Shown piece after piece: positions 14,255 through 21,371 of a stretch of DNA of 21,371 nucleotides; the stretch's first letter is position 1; every line of letters begins with the position of its first letter. Location: contig CAZHJN010000034.1 in NCBI GenBank assembly GCA_964532995.1, forward strand, positions 1-21,371, read 5' to 3'. Both the position numbers and the translations under genes were made by a program. The notes under the pieces are model-generated. The model was not told the origin of the DNA and did no database searches. It saw nothing but the letters and a program-made list of their open reading frames with translations. Source of the DNA: DTJG01 sp964532995. GTDB lineage: Bacteria; Ratteibacteria; UBA8468; B48-G9; DTJG01.

Positions 14255-14711
14255 TTCTCCCCCTCCCCACAACAGCAAGAAGAACAAAAACTCCGGCAAA
14301 TATAACGCTTATCTGTCCAATCATATCAAAAGCCCTTCCAATCCATAAGACCTCGCCGAAACTGTTATAATGGTCAGGTTTAACAACAAGCTTTTCAGCA
14401 GCCGGTAATCTGTAAAGAACAACACAGGAAAATATTAAAAACAATACGGCAAAAAATGCAATATGTATTTTTGGTTCAGAAACAGTATCCTCTGCACCTG
14501 TTAAAGAAATCGTGAGGATAAAAAGAACCATTATCAGCCCGGCAACAACAGAAATCTCAAAAACCCCTGCAAACGGAGCGTTCAATCTGAAAAAAACAAT
14601 GCCAAGAAACACACTTGAAATCAGAAGGCATATCACAGCTTTAAGCAAATCTCTGAGAAAAACTGCCAGTCCCGCAAAAATCAAAACGCCTGCAAGCAAC
14701 AGCGCATTCAT
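14244..14711 (-). CDS. NuoJ-like membrane subunit
   Basis: A 155-residue protein with about five helices. The segment NAPFAGVFEISVVAGLIMVLF matches the NuoJ/MbhD helix-3 region, where complex I has its pi-bulge (the usual YxGAI appears as VAGLI). The last part, GEVLWIGRAFDMIGQISVIFAG, resembles the C-terminal helices of NuoJ and of MbhE/MrpA-C. In group 4 hydrogenases these two parts are often on separate genes (MbhD and MbhE), so this is the complex I-like single-chain arrangement. Located between the NuoN-like and NuoK-like genes. Confidence 0.85.
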   Translation of the reverse strand: MNALLLAGVLIFAGLAVFLRDLLKAVICLLISSVFLGIVFFRLNAPFAGVFEISVVAGLIMVLFILTISLTGAEDTVSEPKIHIAFFAVLFLIFSCVVLYRLPAAEKLVVKPDHYNSFGEVLWIGRAFDMIGQISVIFAGVFVLLAVVGRGRNGK

Positions 14712-14717
14712 CGAACT

Positions 14718-16193
14718 TTATCCTCCAATTATAAAAGCATTCAGAGACGCCCTCACACCATCAATGAGAACCTGCGCAGCCGGAAGTATCCATCGCGAGA
14801 TAAAAGGAGCAAAAGCAACACCTGTCCATACACAGAACAGAGCAAGTCCCACCATTGACAGTGTCATCCAGAAAGGAACCTCATTAACATGCGCCAGTGT
14901 TTCTTTTAATTTTCCAAAGAAAATCCTTCTCTGAATCAGAAGCAGATACCATAGAGTCAGCACACTGGCAAAAACAGCAATGAAAGCGTAAAGAAACATT
15001 TTCGCCTGCACAAGTGCTATAACAATAATCAACTTGCTCCAGAATCCATTCAGTGGAGGAACCCCGGCCGCAGAAAGAATCCCAATAATATTTGTTCCTG
15101 AAGTAAATGGCATCTTCCCCCCAAGACCACCGAGAGATTTACTCTCATCTGTTCCTGTTGCATATTCAACCGCGCCAGCATTCAAAAATAAAAGAACCTT
15201 GAAAATGGAATGATAGAATAAATGCAGCAATCCGCCTATTATTCCAAGCGGCGTTCCTATTCCAAAAGCAACAATAACATAACCAATCTGACTTATCGAG
15301 GAAAATGCAAGCATTCGTCTGAGCTGAGTCTGTCCGAGAGCCAGAAATGCGCCAGCAAGAATTGAAATTATTCCAAGATAAATCATTGCAGAAGAAACAG
15401 CAAAACTGAGGCCAAAAACATTGAAAAAAACCCTGCATAGAGAATAAACCCCAGCAACCTTCACAAAAATTCCCGAGCTCATTGCCGGCAGGACAGCAGG
15501 CGCGAAAGCATAGGCATCCGGCATCCAGAAATGAAACGGCACAAGCGCACACTTTAAACCAAAACCTACCAGAAACAGAATTACACCCAATTTCGTGCTG
15601 GAAAATGTAACTGAAGCTATCTCCTTAATAGAAGTGGTTCCTGTATTCACAAAAACAAGCGCAATACCGAGAAGAATAAAGGATGATCCTATCGCAGAAA
15701 GCACAAGATATTTAAAAGCTCCTTCTGTTGAATATCTATTTTTTCCAAGAGCGACAAGACCATATGACGAAATCCCTGCTGCTTCAATAAAAATGTACAT
15801 TGTAAATAAGTCTGCCGCAAGAATAATTCCATTTATGGACGCAACAAGCACAAGCATGATTGAGTAAAAAAGGGTCCTTGAACCATACCTGTCAAGATAA
15901 TTAATTGAAAAAAGCCCAACACTGAGGGCAACAAAAGAAGAAATAAAGATCATTAATAAACTGAACCCATCAAGCACAAGGGGAATGTTCAGGTTTGAAT
16001 CAAACCATACAAGAGTATGATAAAATCGGCCTGCACCGGGCCAGAGATGAAAAATCGATAAACTTGCTACAAGTAAAAGGAAAAAACACAAATTACCCAA
16101 AATATCAGGCAAAATCCTTTTTGAAATCCTTGTGATCACCGGCATAAAACCGGCAAGTACAAGCGGTAAACCTATAAAAACAAATAAAAACAT
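14718..16193 (-). CDS. Antiporter-like subunit (NuoN/MrpD type)
   Basis: A 491-residue ion-translocating membrane subunit of about 14 helices (PF00361). The pump motifs are present: FTMYIFIEAAGISSYGLVALG with the helix-5 glutamate, GLKCALVPFHFWMPDAY with the helix-7 lysine, and SSGIFVKVAGVYSLCRVF with the helix-8 lysine. LRRMLAFSSISQIGYV and GGLLHLFYHSIFKVLLFL are also typical. The frame opens to 16253, but the ATG at 16193 has AGGAGAG six bases upstream and lies eight bases after the preceding gene. It is the third of three antiporter-like subunits; NuoN versus NuoM equivalence is not certain. Confidence 0.9.
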   Translation of the reverse strand: MFLFVFIGLPLVLAGFMPVITRISKRILPDILGNLCFFLLLVASLSIFHLWPGAGRFYHTLVWFDSNLNIPLVLDGFSLLMIFISSFVALSVGLFSINYLDRYGSRTLFYSIMLVLVASINGIILAADLFTMYIFIEAAGISSYGLVALGKNRYSTEGAFKYLVLSAIGSSFILLGIALVFVNTGTTSIKEIASVTFSSTKLGVILFLVGFGLKCALVPFHFWMPDAYAFAPAVLPAMSSGIFVKVAGVYSLCRVFFNVFGLSFAVSSAMIYLGIISILAGAFLALGQTQLRRMLAFSSISQIGYVIVAFGIGTPLGIIGGLLHLFYHSIFKVLLFLNAGAVEYATGTDESKSLGGLGGKMPFTSGTNIIGILSAAGVPPLNGFWSKLIIVIALVQAKMFLYAFIAVFASVLTLWYLLLIQRRIFFGKLKETLAHVNEVPFWMTLSMVGLALFCVWTGVAFAPFISRWILPAAQVLIDGVRASLNAFIIGG

Positions 16194-16201
16194 AATCTCT
16201 C

Positions 16202-18049
16202 CTAAAAGATCAAAACAAAAACAAACACAAGAATCACCCCGGCAAAGAACCAACCGAGATATTCTGCCAGATATCCTCTGTGAATGGATCGTAATGAATC
16301 TATTGCCTTTACTCCTGAAACGACAATAAGCCTCTCATATAACCAGTCAGAAGATCTATCAAATCCATGATAAAGAGCAAGAGACAGTACTTTTATAAAT
16401 CTCAGTCCCTGTTCATACAAATCAAAGATTCTCTTTTCTGCAAGATCATACAGAACCCTGATGGCAGGAAGATGGTGAACAACCTCTGATGCAAGGTAAG
16501 CTTTTTTACCGCTTTTAAGCCATCCATGCATATGAAGAATAAACGCGATTATCAAACAAAGCACTGTGATGCCTGAAACCGGGTTGAACAGATCCAGCGC
16601 ATGTTTTGAAAAATCATACCGGGCAGGCACTCCGGCAGCATCTGAAATTGCCCTCAGAGGAATCTCATTGAAAAGTCCGAAGAAGATGCACAAACAAGCA
16701 AGAATTGCCATGGGCAATAAGACAGCCGGACCATTTTCCCTGACATCTGCAAGCTGTTGATTCTTTTCACCAAAAAACATTGAGTGACTTGCCTTCAAAA
16801 ACGAAGCAAATGTCAGGATTGCTCCTATCCAGCACGCAATCGCGAATATCCTGTAACCGGTTTCAAGTGCTCCATGTATAACCATCTCCTTTGAAACATA
16901 ACCGTTCAAAGGCCAGATACCGGATATTGCAGCAGCGCATATAATAAAACAGAGACCGGTAACAGGCATCCTATCATAAAGGCCACCGAGAGATTTAAGA
17001 TCTGTTGTTTTTGTGCTTTTCTCAACCGAACCAGCACCAAGAAATAAAGCTGATTTATAAATCGCATTATTGAGCATGTGAAAAAGTCCACCAACGACTC
17101 CTGCGGGAACTCCAGAACCAATACCCACAATCATGTATCCAACCTGGCTTATGGCATGGTAGGAAAGAAGTCTTTTAATATCCTTCTGGATCAAAGCCAT
17201 ACTCACCGCAACAACTATTGTCAATGCACCAAGGCTCATAAGACCCAGAGAAGCAGAACAACCCGGCTGGATGGAGAAAAAGTTAAAACATATTTTTGTA
17301 AGAAAATAAATCCCCAGAAGTTTTTCAAGTGCGCCAGGCAAAAAAGCCATGAAACTTACAGGAGCATCAATTGCGGCATCCGTTATCCAGGTATGAAAGG
17401 GCAAAGCGCCTGCTTTTCCCGTTGCACCAATCACCATGAGGATAAAACTAAACAGCGCAATACCCTGAACCTGAACCGGTTTGGTTGGAAAATCAAACGA
17501 ACCTGTAATTTTCCAGTAAATTGCTATACCAAGAATCAAACAGAAATCACAAAAACCAACAAGGATAAAACCCTTCAAAGCAGTTCTTATTGAATTTTCC
17601 CTGCCACCAAGAACAATAAAAAGATAAAGAGTAATGAGAAGCGCTTCCCAGAAAAACAAAAGAGCCACAAATGAAGAAGAAAGAATCGCTCCAGACGCAA
17701 GTCCGGCTGTTATAAGTAAGTATGTTATAAATTCTCGAGACCTCTCTGAAACCATCTCTTCAGTTACATACAAGGTAATGAGAAACGAAAAAACAGCAAC
17801 CCATATCAGGATAAACCTGTTGAGAACGGTTGTTTCCAATGAGAAATTTACAGTTGATACAAACCAGGGTCCGCCATATGAGAAGTCTCCAGAGTTATAA
17901 ATAACAGCCGCTATCCAGACAAGAGCAACAGTGCTTAAAACTGCAAGTATATTCCTGATTCTCCGCAGGCTTTCAGGTATGCACCAGCAAACAATACCTG
18001 CAATTACCGGCATAACAACTGGCAAAAAAATCACAAATTCTCTATTCAT
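16202..18049 (-). CDS. Antiporter-like subunit (NuoL type) with long C-terminal region
   Basis: A 615-residue membrane subunit (PF00361). Residues about 1-470 hold the pump core: the FFWEALLITLYLF helix with E135, and GKAGALPFHTWITDAAIDAP with K212. The helix-8 motif, normally LLHAA...VK, reads FLPGALEKLLGIY (E242, K243). After about residue 510 an amphipathic region (AIRVLYDLAEKRIFDLYEQG and further helices to about 590) is followed by a final membrane helix rich in valine and phenylalanine. This layout recalls the NuoL lateral helix plus anchor helix that straps the membrane arm. The ATG at 18049 overlaps the previous gene as ATGA. Confidence 0.9.
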   Translation of the reverse strand: MNREFVIFLPVVMPVIAGIVCWCIPESLRRIRNILAVLSTVALVWIAAVIYNSGDFSYGGPWFVSTVNFSLETTVLNRFILIWVAVFSFLITLYVTEEMVSERSREFITYLLITAGLASGAILSSSFVALLFFWEALLITLYLFIVLGGRENSIRTALKGFILVGFCDFCLILGIAIYWKITGSFDFPTKPVQVQGIALFSFILMVIGATGKAGALPFHTWITDAAIDAPVSFMAFLPGALEKLLGIYFLTKICFNFFSIQPGCSASLGLMSLGALTIVVAVSMALIQKDIKRLLSYHAISQVGYMIVGIGSGVPAGVVGGLFHMLNNAIYKSALFLGAGSVEKSTKTTDLKSLGGLYDRMPVTGLCFIICAAAISGIWPLNGYVSKEMVIHGALETGYRIFAIACWIGAILTFASFLKASHSMFFGEKNQQLADVRENGPAVLLPMAILACLCIFFGLFNEIPLRAISDAAGVPARYDFSKHALDLFNPVSGITVLCLIIAFILHMHGWLKSGKKAYLASEVVHHLPAIRVLYDLAEKRIFDLYEQGLRFIKVLSLALYHGFDRSSDWLYERLIVVSGVKAIDSLRSIHRGYLAEYLGWFFAGVILVFVFVLIF

Positions 18050-19482
18050 CTAATCCTCTCAAGAAGATGATCTGCTGACATTTCTGCAAAGAATCCTGAA
18101 AATCCTATAAATATCCCTGCAATCAAAGATAGAAAAGCAAGAACAAAAACGATTCCGACCATCATGCTTGAACCCTCGTGCCCCTGAGTCTTATTCTCAC
18201 CGGAAAAAACAGAATGAAACAACCTGAATAAATACACTGCAGTCATAACTGCAATAAAAAGTCCCATAAAAGCTATGCCGGGCCTACCGGCTTCAACTGT
18301 TCCTGAAATTACCATGAATTTTGAAAAAAAACCACCAAATGGCGGAATCCCGATCACAGAAAGGATGCAGGCAAGAAAACTGATTGCAGTAAAAGGCATA
18401 CTTTTGAAAAGTCCTCCAAGTTCTCTGATATCCCTTTTGCCTGTACCGTGCTCAATAATACCGGCGCACAAAAATAAACCCGCTTTTGCCAGTCCATGCA
18501 TGAGAATAAAAAGGGTTGCACCAGTAACCCCGATAATCGTCCTTGTCCAGAATCCGAGAAAGATATAACCAATCTGACTGACGGTTGAAAGAGCAAGTAT
18601 CCTTTTAATGTCATATTCAATAAGTGCGGCTCCAGCAGAAACAAGGCTTGAAAACATAACAAGCACAGGAATTATTGAATCCCATTCAAACGGGATATTG
18701 AATGTATAACAGAAAAGTCTGGCATAGGCGTAAACTCCAATTTTAACAAGCACAGCAGCATGAAGAAGAGAGGTAACAGTGCTGGGTGCAACGCCAGCAT
18801 CAGGAAGCCATGTATGAAGCGGAAAAGTCGCTGACTTTGAAAACATTCCTATCAGAATCAGGAAAACAGCAAGCGAAGAAACCGGCACTGTTCTCATAGC
18901 TGTCATGTCAAATGTATGGGTATAACTGTGAATCTGAATAAAACCAAAAAGCATCACCACCGCGCCGAAGAAAGTAATGAGAAACGACTTATCAGCCTTA
19001 ACTATGTGCAAAGGATAACGATAAAAACCAATCAATCTCCATGAACAGATTGCTGAAATTTCCCAGAAGATATACATAAAAACAAGGCTACCTGAATAAA
19101 CCAGACCCATCATTGAACCGATAAACATGACAACCATCAGATAATATTCTGACTGATAATCGTCGTGCGCAACATAATCAATGGAATAAAGTATGATCAG
19201 AGCGCCGATAAAAGAAGAAACAAGTGAAGCAAAAACTGAAAGGCCGTCTATAAGAAGTATAAAATCAAGGTTAAAGATGAACGGATATCTGAAAACAAAT
19301 TCACCCGCAGGATTCTGTAAAATATCCCTCATCAGAAATAATGGCAAAATAAATGTGGATATACCAATCAGAGCAGCCCAAAAATTCCTGAACTTACTTG
19401 ATACCAGAGCTGCAATCGGTATGGTAAGAGAACCAAAAATCGGCACAAAAATCGTTCCGAGTGCAAAAAATTGAGTACCCAT
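18046..19482 (-). CDS. Antiporter-like subunit (NuoM/MrpD type), first hydrogenase gene
   Basis: A 478-residue ion-translocating membrane subunit with about 14 helices. Using the ATG at 19482, the pump residues are E141 (FMYIFWEISAICSW), K216 (GMFSKSATFPLHTWLPDAG) and K247 (SLLHAAVLVKIGVYAYARLF), the classic set for proton or sodium pumping. A TTG at 19521 also opens the frame but it is inside a perfect TTGACA promoter element and has no ribosome-binding site, so it is unlikely to be translated. The ATG also lacks a ribosome-binding site and would be only about four bases from the predicted transcript start, so translation may be leaderless. It is the first gene of the 18-gene hydrogenase run. 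Confidence 0.87.
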   Translation of the reverse strand: MGTQFFALGTIFVPIFGSLTIPIAALVSSKFRNFWAALIGISTFILPLFLMRDILQNPAGEFVFRYPFIFNLDFILLIDGLSVFASLVSSFIGALIILYSIDYVAHDDYQSEYYLMVVMFIGSMMGLVYSGSLVFMYIFWEISAICSWRLIGFYRYPLHIVKADKSFLITFFGAVVMLFGFIQIHSYTHTFDMTAMRTVPVSSLAVFLILIGMFSKSATFPLHTWLPDAGVAPSTVTSLLHAAVLVKIGVYAYARLFCYTFNIPFEWDSIIPVLVMFSSLVSAGAALIEYDIKRILALSTVSQIGYIFLGFWTRTIIGVTGATLFILMHGLAKAGLFLCAGIIEHGTGKRDIRELGGLFKSMPFTAISFLACILSVIGIPPFGGFFSKFMVISGTVEAGRPGIAFMGLFIAVMTAVYLFRLFHSVFSGENKTQGHEGSSMMVGIVFVLAFLSLIAGIFIGFSGFFAEMSADHLLERIR

Positions 19483-19492
19483 ACGGAACAGT

Positions 19493-19521
19493 AGTTTAAT
19501 GTAAAAATTTGGATTTGTCAA
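19493..19521 (-). promoter_or_regulatory. Promoter of the hydrogenase-hyp operon
   Basis: On the minus strand a perfect TTGACA (-35, 19516-19521) and TAAACT (-10, 19493-19498, 4 of 6) are separated by exactly 17 bp. The predicted transcription start near 19486 is three or four bases before the ATG at 19482. It lies in the 86-base gap after the adenosine-specific kinase gene. No other promoter-like element was seen in the tightly packed genes behind it. No operator or riboswitch fold was recognised. Confidence 0.6.
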
Positions 19522-19543
19522 AAACCCGGATAACGACTGATCA

Positions 19544-19570
19544 GAAAAGGCTGCTCAAAAATCCCTTTTC
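19544..19570 (-). terminator. Weak stem-loop after the adenosine-specific kinase gene
   Basis: A 7-bp stem (GAAAAGG / CCTTTTC, arms 19544-19550 and 19564-19570) with a 13-base loop overlaps the stop codon of the kinase gene on the minus strand. It lacks a T-run directly after the stem, so it would be a poor intrinsic terminator and read-through into the hydrogenase genes is possible. Confidence 0.3.
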
Positions 19571-20054
19571 AGAATTTATAGCCTATCCCGCGCAAAAAAT
19601 CCTTTCTCCACTTAATTTCGCTTTCGTCCTCTATGCCCTTAACCGGAAAGCCATCAACCACACCAAGAATACCTCTTCCCTGATCGGTTTCAGCAATTAT
19701 CACTTCTACCGGGTTGGCTGCTGCACAAAAAATTCTGCATACCTCAGGAAGCATCTTTATTGCATTCAAAACATTTATCGGATAAAAACCCTCTCCAAGA
19801 AAAATAATAAAACTATGACCGGCTGCTATGGCGAGTGCATTTTTTTTAGCAAGTTCAATCATGGATTGATCTGTTCCGGACCAGCGAACAAGACACTTAC
19901 CAGAAGCCTCACAGAAAGCCAGACCAAATTTTATTCCCGGCACCGTAGAAACAAGTACCTCGTGGATATCTTCAACTGACTTGATAAAATGGGTTTGACC
20001 GAGAATAAAGTTAATTGATTCGGGTTTTTCAATCTTCACTTTTATAAGTTCCAT
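19569..20054 (-). CDS. Adenosine-specific kinase family protein (PF04008)
   Basis: A 161-residue soluble protein that matches the DUF355/'adenosine-specific kinase' family (COG1839) over its full length. Recognisable segments are NFILGQTHFIKSVEDIHEVL near the N-terminus, PGIKFGLAFCEASG, 'AAGHSFIIFLGEGFYPINVLN' and the PVEVIIAETDQGRGILGVVDG block. The family name comes from biochemical work on a Pyrobaculum member; whether this protein phosphorylates adenosine is not shown by the sequence. Such genes are common in archaea and scattered in anaerobic or thermophilic bacteria. The ATG at 20054 has an excellent AAGGGGGTGAT site. It is downstream of the pseudopilin gene and upstream of the hydrogenase operon, with no clear functional link to either. 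Confidence 0.88.
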   Translation of the reverse strand: MELIKVKIEKPESINFILGQTHFIKSVEDIHEVLVSTVPGIKFGLAFCEASGKCLVRWSGTDQSMIELAKKNALAIAAGHSFIIFLGEGFYPINVLNAIKMLPEVCRIFCAAANPVEVIIAETDQGRGILGVVDGFPVKGIEDESEIKWRKDFLRGIGYKF

Positions 20055-20080
20055 AAATCACCCCCTTGTGAAGTAGATAA

Positions 20081-20104
20081 AAGAGCGGAACATAACCCGC
20101 TCTT
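20081..20104 (-). terminator. Stem-loop with short T-run after the pseudopilin gene
   Basis: A perfect 8-bp stem (AAGAGCGG / CCGCTCTT, arms 20081-20088 and 20097-20104) with an 8-base loop is followed on the minus strand by TTAT, making CTCTTTTAT. It is 40 bases after the pseudopilin stop and fits a modest intrinsic terminator. A TATAAT lies just upstream on the same strand (20108-20113) without a good -35, so the hairpin could instead sit at the 5' end of the kinase mRNA. Confidence 0.55.
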
Positions 20105-20107
20105 AGG

Positions 20108-20113
20108 ATTATA
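20108..20113 (-). promoter_or_regulatory. Possible -10 element for the kinase gene
   Basis: A perfect TATAAT on the minus strand 54 bases before the kinase ATG. The sequence 17 bp upstream (AAAAAT) is no -35, and a nearby TTGCAT is only 12 bp away, so support is limited to the -10 hexamer and the position between two genes. Confidence 0.3.
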
Positions 20114-20143
20114 GGCCAGAATCCGATGCAATTTTTCTTCTGA

Positions 20144-20971
20144 CTAATAATTCAGATTATTCCAGTTAAGTTTTGTCCAGAAATGACACTCGTGGTTATA
20201 GTTTCCACCTGTCCCATAACCACGCAGAATAGTGAATATCTTCCATCCAGGTATCCACTTAACACTTCCATCAAAAAACAATACATTGAAACCTGTGGGA
20301 AGTCCATCCCTGTCAAGATGATTTCCATACCATGGTCTACCCTGACCTGGTTCAGGTGGCCAGCTGTATGGTTGATATGCATCTGTCATCCATATCGCTC
20401 CAAGCTTTATCGCTTTATCAAGCTTTCCATACGCCTTTGATACAGGCTGCCATGAGTGTGCATAAATGTCTGTGCTGTGATTCCAGGCATAAACTGTCGG
20501 ACACGTTGTATTGCTTGAAGTGTTTTCATATCGGCTCGCAAGATATGCCTTTGTGCCAACAACAGCATTTCCACAATTTCTGCAGCTCGGACAGATGAAT
20601 ACCTCTATGCTTGGAAGATACTGACCCCTGCCTGTTGCCCTGTATCCCTTCAGAAAATATCCTGGTCCTCTGTATCCACCATTTGACTTAACATATGTAG
20701 GATTATCACCCACCCTCCATTCCCATATGACGGTCGACTCACCACCGCCATCTCCATTATTGACTATCCCGGTTCCAGGTGGAAGATATCCATCATAGTC
20801 CTGGGCATACATGTGTGTCGCAAGCCCAAACTGCCTCAGGTTGTTCATGCACACTGCTCTTCTGGCATTCTCCCTTGCCCTTGACAAAACCGGCAGAAGC
20901 ATCCCTGCAAGTATCGCTATGATCGCTATAACAACAAGAAGTTCTATCAGGGTGAATCCTTTTTTCTTCAT
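20144..20971 (-). CDS. Type II/IV pseudopilin-like protein with H-X9-DG C-terminal domain
   Basis: A 275-residue protein with a class III prepilin signal: MKKKG|FTLIELLVVIAIIAIL, cleaved by a prepilin peptidase between G5 and F6, with glutamate at mature position 5. The hydrophobic helix leads into RARENARRAVCMNNLRQFG, a linker typical of DUF1559-type proteins of Planctomycetes, Lentisphaerota and Omnitrophota. The C-terminal part contains FNVLFFDGSVKWIPG, the 'H-X9-DG' family ending, and cysteines in FICPSCRNCG. Such proteins are often present in many copies per genome and their job is unclear: minor pilins, surface proteins or substrate binders are all proposed. A GTG at 20980 also opens the frame, but the AAGGGGGTGAT site fits the ATG at 20971. 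It follows the LacI-type regulator gene by five bases. Confidence 0.88.
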   Translation of the reverse strand: MKKKGFTLIELLVVIAIIAILAGMLLPVLSRARENARRAVCMNNLRQFGLATHMYAQDYDGYLPPGTGIVNNGDGGGESTVIWEWRVGDNPTYVKSNGGYRGPGYFLKGYRATGRGQYLPSIEVFICPSCRNCGNAVVGTKAYLASRYENTSSNTTCPTVYAWNHSTDIYAHSWQPVSKAYGKLDKAIKLGAIWMTDAYQPYSWPPEPGQGRPWYGNHLDRDGLPTGFNVLFFDGSVKWIPGWKIFTILRGYGTGGNYNHECHFWTKLNWNNLNY

Positions 20972-20976
20972 CTGTA

Positions 20977-21371
20977 TCACCCCCTTTTATTTTTCAAACA
21001 AACAGAAGGCTGAAGTTTTATTTTCACTGTTTTCTGCTGGCAGCTTATTATCTTTTTTATCTCACCAAGAGCATATTTACCAAGGTCCTGAAGTGGCTGA
21101 ATCACCTCATGGATGTATTGTTTCTCCTGATAAATGTATGGAACCTCATCAAATGTTGCTATCTCAAGATTATCCAGAATCATTCTTTCATTTGAATCAC
21201 GAAGAATTTTTTCAAGCAGATGTCCACCTGAAAAAAGTAAAGCCGTGGGTTTGTATTTTTCAATCATCTGTTTGAAATCCTGATGCCAGTCAGAAAATTC
21301 ATGCTTTGGAACATAACCCAGCACCTTTATTTTCACCACTGCCTGTTCAGAAAATTCAAGACCGTTTTCAT
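20977..21371 (-). CDS. LacI/GalR-family regulator, C-terminal part (cut by window edge)
   Basis: The frame is open to the window edge, so the start and the DNA-binding helix-turn-helix are outside. The visible 131 residues match the second half of a LacI/GalR sugar-binding domain: KPTALLFSGGHLLEKIL (usual 'PTAi-f--d--A-g-l'), LDNLEIATFDEVPYIY (usual 'vsviGfDd') and VIQPLQDLGKYALGEIKKII followed by a beta-strand, KIKLQPSV. The effector is unknown. It is co-transcribed with the pseudopilin gene, whose start lies five bases downstream; this pairing suggests local control of a surface or uptake function, possibly linked to a carbohydrate. An internal GTG at 21339 is unlikely to be the true start. 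Confidence 0.75.
   Translation of the reverse strand, partial: ENGLEFSEQAVVKIKVLGYVPKHEFSDWHQDFKQMIEKYKPTALLFSGGHLLEKILRDSNERMILDNLEIATFDEVPYIYQEKQYIHEVIQPLQDLGKYALGEIKKIISCQQKTVKIKLQPSVCLKNKRG

Noticed and set aside
15166..15552. A cysteine- and phenylalanine-rich minus-strand frame within the NuoN-like gene
   Set aside because: It is a shifted-frame shadow of the true gene; the cysteines come from the frame shift and form no metal motif.
17078..17593. A 171-codon plus-strand frame opposite the NuoL-like gene
   Set aside because: The translation is low in hydrophobic order and rich in Lys/Asn/Thr, as expected from an antisense frame of a membrane protein.

Overview
This AT-leaning 21.4 kb window looks like the chromosome of an uncultured anaerobic bacterium. 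The best clues to lineage are a G/FTLIE pseudopilin of the DUF1559/H-X9-DG type sitting next to a LacI-type regulator, as in the PVC group and neighbours such as Omnitrophota, Ratteibacteria and Lentisphaerota, and an 'adenosine-specific kinase' (PF04008) gene that is common in archaea and anaerobic or thermophilic bacteria. The placement is an inference and not a firm assignment.

Left part (1-4000): an intergenic stretch with a degenerate 60-bp tandem repeat, then a minus-strand phosphate-uptake pair (DUF47/PhoU-like gene followed by a PiT transporter). Across a 158-bp divergent promoter region lies a plus-strand three-gene operon: an exported FlgO/CsgG-like protein, an HD-domain hydrolase and a protein I do not recognise.

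Centre (4010-19482, minus strand): one compact 18-gene unit, read right to left. It encodes three antiporter-like membrane subunits (NuoM/MrpD-, NuoL- and NuoN-like), then NuoJ-, NuoK-, NuoA-, NuoB-, NuoC-, NuoD-, NuoH- and NuoI-like subunits, a HycI-type endopeptidase, and hypA, hypB, hypF, hypC, hypD, hypE. The NuoD-like protein keeps both CxxC pairs of a [NiFe] active site (C64/C67 and C354/C357) and lacks the complex I quinone-site His-Gly. The complex is therefore a group 4 energy-converting [NiFe] hydrogenase with nearly the full complex I body (A, B, C, D, H, I, J, K, L, M, N) but no NADH module (E, F, G). The likely reaction is ferredoxin-linked H2 production or uptake coupled to H+ or Na+ translocation. 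The cofactor and nickel maturation machinery is encoded in the same run of overlapping genes. Its HypA is unusual: the zinc-finger domain is cleanly missing while the nickel-site end is kept.

Right part (19569-21371, minus strand): adenosine-specific kinase, a stem-loop, the pseudopilin, and the C-terminal part of a LacI/GalR-type regulator that runs off the window edge. No tRNA, rRNA, CRISPR array, insertion sequence or phage gene was seen. No gene-free stretch exceeds about 200 bases.
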